The notes beneath the pieces are model-generated. The model was given only the letters and a program-made list of their open reading frames with translations. It ran no database searches and was not told where the DNA came from. Position numbers and translations under genes: made by a program. A DNA stretch of 64,000 nucleotides, from the NCBI GenBank assembly GCA_021432635.1, contig MU270051.1, positions 124,001 through 188,000 of the forward strand. Reading direction: 5' to 3'. Position 1 is the stretch's first letter. Each line of letters starts with the position of its first letter. Below, piece after piece: positions 23,572-35,800 of the stretch. The stretch comes from Thozetella sp. PMI_491. Taxonomy: Eukaryota; Ascomycota; Sordariomycetes; Chaetosphaeriales; Chaetosphaeriaceae.

Positions 23572-25103
23572 ATGGCTTCCTCATCCTCTAACGTGGTTGG
23601 TGTCCACTACCGGGTGGGGAAGAAGATTGGAGAGGGATCATTTGGAGTCATTTTTGAGGGGACGAACTTGCTCAACAACCAGCAAGTTGCCATCAAATTT
23701 GTGAGTTCTTTCCCGAGGCCAGCCCCAAACGCTAGCAAATATTTACCGAAGGATTTGTACAGGAACCTAGGAAGAGTGATGCCCCCCAGCTCCGTGATGA
23801 ATACCGAACCTACAAGATCCTTGTAGGCTGCCGTAAGGAATCCTCTTGTTTTGCCTCTCTTATCTAGGAATGTGTAACCTCGCAGCTAATACGGTATGCA
23901 GCCGGCATACCTAATGTCTACTACTTCGGTCAAGAGGGCCTTCACAACATTCTCGTCATTGACTTGCTGGGGCCCTCGCTGGAGGACCTCTTTGATCACT
24001 GTAACCGGAGATTCAGCATCAAGACGGTAGTAATGGTCGCCAAGCAAATGGTATCTTGTCCCCTTTTCCCATTACTATCGAGTTGCCTCACCTGACGCGT
24101 TCCTCCTCTCTGCTAGTTGTCCCGGGTCCAAACCATCCACGAGAAGAACCTGATTTACCGAGACATCAAGCCTGACAACTTCCTTATCGGTCGGCCGGGC
24201 ACCAAGACTGCCAATGTGATTCATGTCGTGGACTTTGGTATGGCCAAGCAGTACCGGGACCCTAAGACGAAGCAACACATCCCGTACCGCGAACGCAAGT
24301 CTCTGTCGGGCACGGCTCGATATATGAGCATCAACACTCACTTAGGACGGGAGCAGTCGAGGCGAGACGACCTCGAGGCTCTCGGCCACGTCTTCATGTA
24401 CTTCCTTCGCGGTGGACTCCCTTGGCAAGGCCTCAAGGCGGCGACCAACAAGCAAAAGTACGAGAAGATTGGGGAGAAGAAGCAGACGACGCCTATCAAG
24501 GAACTCTGTGAGGGCTTCCCCGAGCAATTCAACCAGTACTTGACGTATGTGCGGAACCTGGGTTTCGAGGATACCCCGGACTACGACTACCTGCGAGAGT
24601 TGTTTACCAAGGCCCTGAAGGATGCCGGTGGCGTGGAGGATGGTGAATATGACTGGATGAAGATTGGCAAGCACGACAAGAAAGGTGATTGGGACCGACC
24701 CGGGGCGCTACACAACCCTAACACGAAACCAGGCCCTTCCAACCGCGAACTCCACGGCACTTCGAGAGGAGGCACGACCCCACACGCGAGCGACCCCCGA
24801 GCCCAACAACTTACTATGGCCCGTTTAAACGCCGCTCAACCCCCGACCCCTCCGACCAAGCAAGGTCGGCAAAACGCCCCCGGCGCGTTGGCAACGCCGA
24901 GGGCCGGGGCCGGGGGTTTCCGGGACATGGCGACGCCGACCGGATCGACACAGGCCCAGTTCCAGAACAGCACACAGAACCTGCCGCAGAGGCCGATGGC
25001 CCATCCTGGCAACATGACCCAGACCCAGCCAGCTAATCCCCCGCCCGCGCAGCCTCAGCCTACCGGCTTCCAGAAGTTCATGAAGACACTCTGCTGTGGC
25101 TAG
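23572..25103 (+). CDS. Casein kinase I, Yck1/2 (CK1-gamma-like) type with Cys tail
   Basis: Four exons: 23572-23700, 23763-23832, 23902-24050, 24117-25103 (444 aa). All junctions give the family sequence [44 protein letters not shown] and [21 protein letters not shown]. It is a Ser/Thr kinase. Visible: glycine loop GEGSFG, VAIK Lys42, catalytic Asp132 in [12 protein letters not shown], the CK1 signature SINTHLG and the EALGH box. The [28 protein letters not shown] start resembles yeast Yck1/2 rather than Hrr25. After about residue 310 there is a Pro/Gln/Gly-rich tail ending LCCG; the Cys pair fits palmitoylation and plasma-membrane anchoring as in Yck proteins (inference). Yck kinases act in glucose sensing, endocytosis and morphogenesis. 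Confidence 0.94.
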
Positions 25104-26533
25104 GTCAGCTGTTGTTGCTGTCGGAAGGAACTCTGGTCATGTGCACAGAGGCCGTCCCCCCTTGACGTTCAGGTCCCGAGCCCTTGGAGGACTTACCTGT
25201 TGACCATTACCTAGCGCGACCCTGCGGTTCGGAAAGGTCGCTTGTGCTTGCAACCAAGAACCATCTCCCCAGCCTGCCCTCGTTGGATGGTCATTAGGCT
25301 CGGCTCTGTCAGCCGTGTGGCTCAGTTGGTCCCTTCCTCGGCGTCATGATCTCGGATCTTTCGCTTCTCCCTGCTTCGCCTGGTATCAGGAAACCACGGT
25401 CGGGATTTATGGCAGGCACTCCGCCGTGGCTGGTCGATCCCAATCATACCACGCCTTTGCCTCCCGTATTTCTTAATAATCAACTTGACCCTCGTCGGGA
25501 TGTTTGCAACGAACCACAACCATGGAGGCCACCGGGCTGGCTGGTCAAGCCGGCCTCGCCCATACGTCATACTCTCTCCTTTTCCGTCGGGATAATGAAC
25601 GAGTCCATAAAAGGCAAAATCACTGCACTGCATTGCACTGCACCAGTATCCACTGGCTGTTCATTGGAACTGTCGCGCAGTTTTTGGCGTCGGGATGGGT
25701 TAAGCATTCTGGGTTGAGGCTATCCGGTTCTGCGTCTCTCTTTCTCTCTGTCTTTCCCTGTCTCTCTATTATCTCTATCTCTCCTTTGTCATACGGGTTG
25801 TCAATAATCAAGGGGTGGGGAGGAGTGTGCTTGCCGTGCTCATGCATGCCCTCGAAGCGGACTCAGCGAAGGCAGAGCGCGAAGAGGAAAAGCGTGAAGC
25901 TAGGGTGAGAAAGGGGACGTCCTTTTTGAGACAGCATGGGGAACTGGGAAGCTAGACGCGTGGTGTGCGGTCTTCTTCACGGATTGAGCAGGCATTGCGC
26001 GGGCTGCTTCCTGGCGTACCTATGGAGTGTTGCTGGGACCTGTTAGATAGAGCACAATGATATGAGGAACTTTATCCAACTCTCCGCTGCCAGGGCTGTC
26101 TTGTGCAGGCAGCTCGTCTATTTCGTGTTGTGGAGAGTGCAATGCCTGGAGGCTTCGCGGCCACCTTCCATCAGAACCAAACATCGAGCAGTGAACCTTC
26201 AAATGAACAATTCTCGGCACATATAGCAGTTGCAGGGGCTAAGATAAGCCACCAATTGCCCCCCCTCCTGACCCTAAAAGGTAGAGTGTTCGTTTCGCAC
26301 AGAGAGTGTGCCTGTGCCCAAGCGCGCATATGTATATTACAATGGACACAACAAAGCTATACTTCATGGGCGCATCATTTGATCCCTTCTTTGTATCCTC
26401 AGGTCTCACCAGGCGCCAAGCTGCTAAGCCGTCCAGATGCCAACACCTTTGAGAACCAACCCATATCGTCTGTTTTACAAGACAAAGCAATCTCTTGATC
26501 CCAACATGTCTCCCAGCGCCCATCCTGTAGCGC
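25104..26533. other. Convergent 3' spacer
   Basis: 1.4 kb between the convergent casein kinase and p24 genes. It contains a (TGCAC)-like run at 25621-25645 and a TC-rich tract at about 25735-25790. No coding frame is supported. Confidence 0.5.
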
Positions 26534-27356
26534 CTAAGTGAGCTTCTGCTTGATGAAGAACGACCGCAAGTGGGACAGCTGCCAAGCGCAGGTGACGCCC
26601 AGAACGGCCAGCTGGATTAGAATCCACCGGATAACACGGGCGTTTGTGCTTTCGGACTGGTCGCGGAATTCGGCCTCACGTTCCTGCGGGGACGCGCTTT
26701 CGTTAGCCTTGGTAGGCGACAAGGAGCCTTGGCTTGAGCCCCTGTCTGAGGGGAAGACGAGCCCATGGGAATGCTTACTCTCTGGAATACCTGTTCCCTC
26801 CGAATGTCATTGAGCCGCATGTTCAAGTCCTTTACTCGAGTCGCGAGGTCTTCGAGCTTATCCTTGTCGGAGCTCTCGATCGCACTGCTCTCGCCGATGG
26901 CCATATCGAGGGTAAGGCGGATTCCACCATTGGGGGAGCTGAGAGACAGCCAGTTGGACCTCCCGCTGCTCGAAGAAGGCGTGAAACAGATCTTGTGATC
27001 ACCAGCCTCGGCAGCAGTGAAGGTGAACTTGCCAGCGCTGCTGCCGCGCTGAGAAACGACGCGGTGGTCGTTGTCGAAGATTTCCTGCGGGAATTGTTAG
27101 CGACATTCGCGCACGCCACACAGAGCGGTCTGCAGGAACCGGGGCCGCATACATCTACTGAGATGTAAATGCTGATGCCATCGTGCTTCCACCATGCCTG
27201 CCGGTGGTCGTCCCACTCCTCGGCCGTATAGTGGCCGACCACCAATGTGTCCTTGGGAAGCTCCTCATAGAAGCACTTCGGTGTGGTGCCGTCGATATAG
27301 AAGTAGAGAGCCTGGGCGACAGCGCTCAGGGAGAGCAATGGGAGGGCGAGCCTCAT
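26534..27356 (-). CDS. p24 (emp24/gp25L/TMED) cargo receptor, alpha subfamily
   Basis: Three exons on the minus strand: 27153-27356, 26779-27084, 26534-26683 (219 aa). The introns are GTATGC...CCGCAG and GTAAGC...CCGCAG. p24 proteins cycle between ER and Golgi in COPII/COPI vesicles and help sort GPI-anchored and other cargo. Features: signal peptide (about 1-16), then [19 protein letters not shown], the start of a GOLD domain whose paired cysteines are the KCF and KICF Cys; a coiled-coil region around [15 protein letters not shown]; one membrane span (about 186-206); and a short cytosolic tail SFFIKQKLT with the FF motif for COPII binding. The LYF...KCF start is that of the alpha class (Erp1/Erp5/Erp6, TMED4/9). 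Divergent from SWC4. Confidence 0.92.
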
Positions 27357-27959
27357 GTTGGCGGGTTTGTATAGGTTGACCGGGGCGTTCGATCAGCGCC
27401 AATGTCTCGCTGGCAATGTGGAATTCGTAGCCGCAGGCAGACGCTCGAGGTCAATGACCAACGCAGTTCGGCTGTGTGGATCGGCTCAAGATGTGCGTGT
27501 GTGGTGAGGGTCTGGCTACGGTAACACGCCAGCAGACTGGAAGCACTTTAGAAGCTGCCACGTTCAAAAAAAAGGGAGGAGCCAGGGGCTGCTTGTCACG
27601 AAAGTGGGTATCATCACGTGTCCTGAACCTCTTCACATGCGGCACGGACCATATGGGGGGGAGGCGGAAATTTTAGCGTGGTAGCAACGGCAGCCTTTGG
27701 GTCGTGAGAAACTCGCGTCGCAACCATCGTTCCGCCCTTGTAATCCGACGACTCTTTGATCCATCACCTGGTCGCCCCAACGCCCGACTTCCATCGTCCA
27801 TAACACAACCGCAGCTTCTGGTCCTGGAAGTCACCTTCTTCGCTAATTTAAATCCTGTCCCCCGCCTGCGCCTCTTCAGCGACCTGCCTGCACATACGCA
27901 CGCCCTCCCCTCCACCAGGCCCGCTGTCGCGCCGTGTGCGCCGCCGCTATTCCTCCGAC
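27357..27959. promoter_or_regulatory. Shared divergent promoter, p24 / SWC4
   Basis: A 603-bp spacer between divergent start codons. It should hold both promoters. No clear TATA box or named site was found. Confidence 0.5.
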
Positions 27960-29813
27960 ATGACCTCCTCCGATGTACGCGATGTGCTCAATCTACCCTC
28001 CGTTCATGCGGGACCCCGGCCGTCCAAGAAGCAGAAGACGTCAGCCTCTCGCCCGAATCTCAAAGGGCTTGCTCGAGAGGTGCAGTATCTCGGTGGAGAC
28101 AACCCCATCGCGATAGTCCCCGAGGTATCCTTCTTTAAGAAACGGCGGCTCGCAAACAAGCCAGCTGCGAAGTGGGAGCTTAGGCCGTTCGCAAATTCTG
28201 CTCGGGGAGATGATGGCGCGCTGCTGCTTCGTCACTGGAGACGCAAGACGACGGACGGGGATGCTATGCAGGTGGACTCTGAGCCCCGGCCAGAAGACGA
28301 CAACATAGAGAACCAAGAGAGCCCCGAGAAGCTCGAGGATTCTGCATTTTCCAAGTACAATGTCAAAGTCGACGTACCCCAGTACACCGAGGCTCAGTAC
28401 AACAGCAATCTCGAAAGCGACGACTGGACTAAAGAGGAGACGGACTACCTGCTAGATCTCGCGCGGGAGTACGATTTGCGGTGGGCTCTCATCTGGGATC
28501 GCTATGATTTTGCACCCGAGGGGTCTGAGGGAGAGGGCGGCAATGGCACTAGCACGGCCGTCATACCTGCCCCGAAACAGCGATCGATGGAGGATCTGAA
28601 GGCACGATACTATGGGGTTGCCGCAAGGATGATGATCGCCCAGACGCCAGCCCAGCACATGAACCGGCAGGAGTTTGAGCTATACGAGACCATGCTGCAC
28701 TTCAACCCGGCCCAGGAGAGGACTCGCAAAGAGTTCGCAGTCAGCACCATGGCTCGTTCCAAAGAGGAAGCCAGGGAGGAGGAATCGCTGCTCCTGGAGG
28801 TCAGGCGCCTGCTGGCGCGATCCCAGCGCTTCAACGAAGAGCGCCGGGAGCTATACAATCGCCTCGACTATCCGCATACGGAGACCGATATCAACGCATT
28901 CAAGAGCTCCAACGGGCTCAACACCTTACTACAGAACCTTATGAACATCGACAAGTCTAAAAAGCGCAAGAGCCTTGTTGGCCCGGAAAGCGCTGCCACC
29001 GCCACGGCCACCGCCACAGCGCCGGGGAGCGCCGTATCCGAAGGTCACAACCGTCGCGAGAGTATCGCCGCATCGGTCAGCCACAGAGATTCGATCGTCG
29101 GCACGCCTGCAACACCGGCAGAACCGACTCCCACCTCCAAGAAGAAGGGGGCGCAGCCGCCGGAGCGCAGGAAGCTCACTGAACTTGAAGAGAAAACATA
29201 CGGGGTTTCCCACCACGACAGACTTGGCAGCGGCCCCACCTTCCGGTACGAGAAGATCAACAAGCTATACAGTCATAAGTCTGGGCAGCAGCAGATGCGT
29301 ATGACAAATGCTCTGAGCGAGCTTGATGTCCCCAGCCGACTGGCTATGCCGACTGCGGCTGTGGTCACTCAATTCGAGGTGCTGTGGGCCGCCGTCGCCA
29401 ATTTGGTTGATCTTCGAAAGACCAGCGATAAGCTCGAGGCTGAAATTAAGGTAGAGGAGGCACGGAAAGCGACTCGTGTGGAGAAGCAGCCCGCTGCTGA
29501 GAAAGCGGACGCTAGCGAGGCGACGGGCACTGAAAAGGGACCGGATGCCGCAGTTGTTCCTGGGGAGTCCAAAGTAGAAGCCTCCAAACAGGGCCCTGCA
29601 GAAGAGAAGACTCAGGCCGAAGGTTCTGACGGATCAGAAATGCAGCCCCCGGCTGTAGATGGCGAGAAATCAGCACCCTCGCCCGTTGCCATCAAGGAGG
29701 AGGAAGGCGAGAAGGATAAGGTGGTTCGCCCAGGCAGCAGCGGTGCACACAAGCGTAGCGCAAGTGTGCTAAGTGTCACAAGTGATAAAAGCGCCAAGAG
29801 GCAGAAGAAATGA
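27960..29813 (+). CDS. SWC4: SWR1/NuA4 complex subunit Swc4 (DMAP1 homologue)
   Basis: A single exon of 617 aa. Swc4/Eaf2 is shared by the SWR1 complex (H2A.Z deposition) and the NuA4 acetyltransferase. Visible: N-terminal SSDVRDVLNLP, the PVPEVSFFKKR-like segment, the SANT/Myb domain (about residues 130-180, core DDWTKEETDYLLDLAREYDLRWALIWDRYDF), and the DMAP1 C-terminal block (about 400-490) with EEKTYGVSHHDRLGSGPTFR and RLAMPTAAVVTQFE. The last 120 residues are Glu/Lys/Ala-rich, probably disordered, with a basic end (SAKRQKK). Translation is taken from the ATG at 27960; the frame extends upstream only through a GTG. Confidence 0.94.
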   Translation: MTSSDVRDVLNLPSVHAGPRPSKKQKTSASRPNLKGLAREVQYLGGDNPIAIVPEVSFFKKRRLANKPAAKWELRPFANSARGDDGALLLRHWRRKTTDGDAMQVDSEPRPEDDNIENQESPEKLEDSAFSKYNVKVDVPQYTEAQYNSNLESDDWTKEETDYLLDLAREYDLRWALIWDRYDFAPEGSEGEGGNGTSTAVIPAPKQRSMEDLKARYYGVAARMMIAQTPAQHMNRQEFELYETMLHFNPAQERTRKEFAVSTMARSKEEAREEESLLLEVRRLLARSQRFNEERRELYNRLDYPHTETDINAFKSSNGLNTLLQNLMNIDKSKKRKSLVGPESAATATATATAPGSAVSEGHNRRESIAASVSHRDSIVGTPATPAEPTPTSKKKGAQPPERRKLTELEEKTYGVSHHDRLGSGPTFRYEKINKLYSHKSGQQQMRMTNALSELDVPSRLAMPTAAVVTQFEVLWAAVANLVDLRKTSDKLEAEIKVEEARKATRVEKQPAAEKADASEATGTEKGPDAAVVPGESKVEASKQGPAEEKTQAEGSDGSEMQPPAVDGEKSAPSPVAIKEEEGEKDKVVRPGSSGAHKRSASVLSVTSDKSAKRQKK

Positions 29814-32800
29814 GGAACGCATCACATCCTCGCCCTGTGGGAGGCTGCCGGTGTATTAGAATACCGGGTAGTAGCTGTGCCAGGCTAAGCAGATGTCAAA
29901 TGTTTGTCAACGACAGTAATCTATGTCAGCACTCTTTCTATCTCCCAGTGCATAGTGATTGCAAGATTTCCGTTCCTTCGGCTATGGCACCTATTCTCTT
30001 CTCTCCTCCCCAACACTTCGATCGATCCGGTCAGACCTGGCGGCGTGGCAATGCTTCAGGCACGCTGCAAGCTCAAGGGGAAGCCAGCATCTTAGGAGCG
30101 GATACAGCAATGCATCACGGTAGGCGCCGACAACTCAAGCACTGCATACTTCGCATGTGATGATTGCCCAAAATGTTCATCCCCCTATTATTAAGAGGTT
30201 ATTTTGCCAACGAGTCGCGTAACTACCGCCCCCAACTCCATCCCCCGGCGTCATCGGGTGTGCCTTGGCTGTGTTGCTCGAAGGGACCTGACCCTGCCAG
30301 TCAACGAGACTCCATCACTCTAGTACTCATTCATCTGTCATGACGGGACTTCACGGTCATATATGCTATGTGCTCTCGAATCGGAGCTGCAGCAAGCCAG
30401 GTTAGGCGGCTATGCTAGTTCACTGCTACTCTGTCTGCCACGCTCCCGACCAACCTTGATCCAGCAGGGGGAAATGTAAATTAAATATTCGGTCCTACTA
30501 ACCACGGTGTGGACATCGGCAGCACCAAAACTACCAGGGTTATAGCCAAGGAATTCGCCGCATCCATTAAAGGGGGACGTTCAAGTTGTACGACGGCATA
30601 TTGCTATCACTCCAAAAGAAGACAATGAAACATGCAGGTGAGGGCGGAGCCGCAGAAGCATGCAACAAGAACGCATATCAGGGCCACGAGGTAGGCGATT
30701 TAGCGCCTAGTCTCCCAGCAGGCCCAACAGTCCGGACACAAACCAGATGTGCTACGTGGAGAGGCACTAGGGGCAATGCGGCCCCCAAGCTGGGGGGTCT
30801 AGTTAGCCAGAGTCCAAGACGGTGCCCGTCCGCATGCCTCTTGTCTCAGGCTCACGCTTGAGCGAGGTAGGACATGTCATCAACGCAGGAGTATATTCTG
30901 TCATATCACACGAAAGATTCCAGGGGGTCGCAGGGCTGGTGGCGTTAAGAGGCAGGCTCCCATCCTGCCCGCTGACATCGGAAGTGGACCCTGAACTTGA
31001 TGCAGGTACCATCTTAGGATCTGCCAGATGGTAGGGCCAAGTACCGATACTTGGCCGTCCGTAGGGCTAAGTACCAGCCCTCACAGACCAAAGGCAGGGG
31101 GAGCGTCTGCAGCCAGCACTGGCAGGCTGTGATTTGAACGTTTCCCGCAGGCGCCTCCCGGAGATGACCTCGAGGCGAGCAGTAGGAAATACCTGTCGAG
31201 GCGCGGTCTTTGCAAGGGGCCTTGATTCGAGACAGTTGCCGCAGCCGCTGGGCTTAACGCGAGAGCGCGTATAGAACCGCGGCCTGCGCCCCAAGGAGAA
31301 TGGTGCCCCTCTAAATGGATGAACCCGGGGAAGTGAGGGTGTAGACTTAGTGGCAGGTGGTCGTGAACGGCAAGCACCAGGCCGCCTGCTCAGGCCAGGT
31401 GGAGGGCGAGAGGGAGAACGTAGCCGCCAGGGCCTGTCGTGAAGACGGTGATACATCACGTTTCGTTGCAATGATGCTAGGCCACAGCCGCCAGGGCTGC
31501 TTCGGCGGCTACTGCACGAGTGCTGAGCAGGCATGAGGCTCCCCAAACTGCAAGGGGGCAAGGGTGCGATGGCGATCTTTGGCCAGCCTCGTACGCACAA
31601 CGCACGTCATGGCTTCGCGGTAGGATTCCGGCATGCGATGGACCTCACGGAACCGCCCGTGGTTCCCAGGGGTATACAAGCAGCCCACGAGACTGGCCCT
31701 GTCCGGCGGCACTCGGGTCAAGGCGGGCAGCCAATGGCCAAAGTTCCCCACAGGGGGGAGTTGACCAGTGGTGCACGTAAGCGCCGCAGACGTCTCCAAA
31801 TATGCACAAGCTTCGCGCCGGAGGACGAGACCGTCTCGAGGCGGTAAGACAGTTCCCGTGTGTCGCGCTGGCCAAGGATCAGCAACAGCAAACAAGATTA
31901 GAGTTGGAGCGCTTCGCGGTCAGTGACCTTATGGGCAACATGTTGGCGCTTCGCCGCCCAATCCTGCCCGGCAGCCCTGCTGGATGTCGAACATCGCTTC
32001 CTGCCTCTCGTTGGCCGCAACACGAGGCATCTTGTTCAAGATGGAAATCCAGAGGACCGTAGGATGCGGCGCATTCACAGACGAGCAGATATTAGGCGCC
32101 GTTGATGCCATATACCGCGGACTCGGATTCAGCATCGCCCAGGCGGATGCAGCGGTAGCGACTGCTTCACCAGCAACAATCCTCCAGAAGGTCAACGCCC
32201 CGCCAAGAAAAAAAAGGGGACGTCTCGGCGCCTAAGATGTATCGGCGGCGGCTATTGCGGCCGTTCTGATTCGCCCACTCAGCACCCGCAGATCCGGCAG
32301 TCAGCCGGTTCTAAGGAGGAAGAAGTTAAAGAAGTAGAGGCCATCGGGACAGCGTAGAAGAGTTTAGTGACAGATTTTGGGTAGCAGGATGTTTGTTTAT
32401 GGAAGAGTCTGGCCCGATCCACGTAGACTCGATATACGGGGGAGAATATGCTGACTGTCTGGATTGATGGTTAGCTGTCGGCCGAGACTCGGCAACGGCG
32501 GTTGTCGCCTAGCGCAGGAGCGGCAGAATTATGGAGCAGGCTCGGCCGGCGTATCGCTTGAAACACTGCTGTCGGCTGGGGGCGGGTAGAGGGAAAGAGC
32601 GGGTTGAGCGTGGCAGGCCCCACCACCCCAAAAAGAACCGCGCTAGGTACCTACGGTAAACGACGCATTGGTTAACCTTGCCTTGCTCGTCACACCTTCG
32701 TCGCGGGCCAAGCCCGCCACGCCGCATCCCCAGGGACACTAACTTGGCTGTAGCCAAAGTCCGCATTTATTAACTGGCTTGGGGACTCCACGAGGGTAGA

Positions 32801-35800
32801 GTGACGCCCGAGGCACGCCATACAGGCGTGTGCTAGGTTCCTACCAGCGCCTTGCCGGGGAGCGTTCGATGGGATACTTCAGACTACTTGGGGCTTTCCT
32901 GTCATTATCCCCGGAATGAATCCGGTGCGTGTGAACTCGAAACACGACAAGGCAGCTGCGTTTGCAAATCCTTGATGCCTACTGTCACCTGCTAGCAACT
33001 GTGGCAGCCCAGCCAGGACGTAACTGCCATGACAAGACATGAGCAGGTCGTTTCGCCTAACCTTTGGAGACATGCCACGCCTCCGCTGCTTTCGCCTACG
33101 TGGCCGGAAAGCACAGATGCGCCGACCGTCCAGGATTTGATGGTGTCCGCTTTGGCCAGAGCCGAGTCGCTGGGCCAACATTAGGACTCGTGGAAGAGTA
33201 TTCCGTACCTATGTAGGTATGCATAGGGAGAGGCGAGAAAGCGGGGGAGAGGGCAATTCATGACTACCGCACCAACTGCCGCCATCATCGGAACAAATTG
33301 TCACGGTCTACAGCTGTGCGACCGAATAGGGTCGCTTGCCAGCCCTCAGATGAGAGTGCAAGGTGGTCGCTACCGAGATCCAACATCTTGATGGTCCTTG
33401 TATTCCATTCCCCGCGACGCCAAGCCGTTGCCCGGCCCCGGTCGGTGTGCATTCTTCTTCTGGGATTGCCTAGGACGCAACGCACCTTCGTTGGATGATC
33501 TTTATTCCAAGGATCGGGTCATCCAAGTCAATGGGTGCATGAGGAGCCTTGCCCTATCTTCCACATGGCTGGTGGGACTATCGCCGAAGCAGCAAGCCCG
33601 TAGGTCGATATTCTTGCCTTGCCGACCAATCCGGCGTGTTGGCTCGCTCAAGTCCATCACCAACATAGAGGCGGTAAGGAACACCCTGGTACCTAGTGAT
33701 ACCACACTGAAAGCCACCGGAGCGGGGCCGCGCGGCGCTAGACGAGCGAGCTGCGAAGCTGCCACGGCACGCCAGTCCAGCCGACTTTGCAACCAGCTCG
33801 TGGCGCTTGAAGCCCGCTTACGATCCTCTTCAGGTGCGTAATCGCGATATTAAGTAGCATGCCCCCCGACTCCCGGAACCCCCATCAGCTGCGCAAACAG
33901 TCGGCTTCCCCCCCGCCGTCTGTCAGGCGCGCTGCTAAATATAACGAGGTCCCCTAGCCCGATGATCCCTGCACGCGTTGCCTTCGGAACATTACCTTGG
34001 CCTTCTCGTTTCATCCTTGGCTTGACAGGCGCTGGGCGTCGATGCGCCTACTGCAGAGATTTCCAGGTTGGTGCACCGGGCGGTAGGGGCCTAGCCCGCA
34101 GCCTGCGTCCAGGCATGCTTAAGCCCGTGGGCGGGGAAGTGTTCAAACCAACAGGGCCATTTATATAATAGTACACCGCTGAGCAAGTCCGCGATGGGAC
34201 AATGCAGCCCACGCTCCGTTGGCTGCAGAGCCGAGAAGGAAGCCCGCCTTGTGTTGCATGCAAGACATCACGATGAATGGAGAAAACAATTGTGCCGTCC
34301 CGACCAGTCAGCGCCCCGCCCACCCCGTTTCTTTTGTGGCCGGGTCATCATGGCGATGGGCGGAGATTCAACTCGCAGACTGCTAGTTTCATTCAGCTCA
34401 GGCGAACTCCAGTCCCTCCTCCCCGAGTCTTGCGCGTCACAAAGCCCTCTGTCCTGCCTGACCGTTCTGGGATTTCAGCACAGCCGCCGGTGGTCATTCG
34501 GGGAAGAAAGAAGGGGCCACAGGGTGTGTGCCATGGAAGATACGAGACTTTTGTGACAATGGTACAGGACTTGCATGGACTCGCGCCAATCGTTGAGAGG
34601 AGAGCCAAATATCTGTGTACTCTGTACATAGTAGGCGCGGGTAGGGGGCGGGGGGGAGGGGGGGGGGTGTGCCTGGCGAGCTTAGCGAATGCCCGCCAGA
34701 ATCACGCCGTGCCAAATTGCATGGTCTCCGCCCCTCCTCACTAGATCCTCATTGGCGGCACACAATGAGACTACTACACAACTCTGTACGGGCCACATGG
34801 CGTTCACACTCGAGGGGACGTAATCACCACGCATGCGACATGTTATAATACCACAGCACGGCGACGCCTGCCGACACTTGCTGAGGTAGGCAGACCGCTC
34901 CCTCCCCCTTTCCTCCTGCTCCCCTCCTCACCTACGAAGGCGAGGAGAAAGAGGTAGGAAGTGTGGGGAGAGGAGGGAAGGGGGGCGGGGAGGCGCTTGT
35001 TCCGCTAGTACTATGTAGACAGCTCGGGGCTACGAAGAACGCGAGCCCGTTTTTTTTTTTTGCAATGTGCCACAACCACCCTTGGATGGCGATAGGGCCA
35101 CATCTACGCGAAGGATGTGTGCCATGTCCACTAGGAGGAACCCATGCCCAACAGCTCCAATCAGCTCCGGTGCGCAGAGTGAAGACATTCGCAGCAGTCA
35201 CTCATCACGGGTTGTTCATCTCCAGCATCTCAGTTGGGCACTGCCAAGCCTAGGCAATATATAGCACACGACCAACATGGCAATTCTGCTCCCGCGCTGC
35301 TTCTATTTACGACCACACGGGTCGTCGAATCTGGGAGCCAGGTTCCGATCTTCGATGCTGGCTATGATCCTATTTATTAACGGCGGGTAAAGAACAGCCG
35401 CCTCGACAGGGATGGCTAGCATGAAGGGTCCCCTGCTCTTCGTGCGATCTACATTGCACGTGTACTCCGCAGAATAGCACTTGTCGACCAGACCTGTGTC
35501 GGCCGAGGCTGCCCCTTTGGTCACCTCCTCCCCCTTTCTGTGGAACGAGGACAATGGCCCTAGCCCTCCCAGCGCCGAAGGCTGGGCGAGAACATATATC
35601 TCGTGCGCGAACACCGCAATATAGAGACGTTTGTGGTGTCTATTCTACTTGCGTTTCTTTTTCCGTACTGGACCCCCTCTCCACCCCCCGGTACAGTAGT
35701 AGCGAGCGGGGAACGAGGCCGAGATGTTACTGCAGGTGCTGGCCCTGCAGTCCCGATTTACAAGCTGGCGAGGAGGCGGCACAGTGGTGTAACACGGGCG

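Noticed and set aside
31509-32235. Several overlapping frames that could be a decayed mobile element
   Set aside because: No reverse transcriptase, integrase or transposase motif, no terminal repeats and no target duplication seen; left as unexplained spacer.
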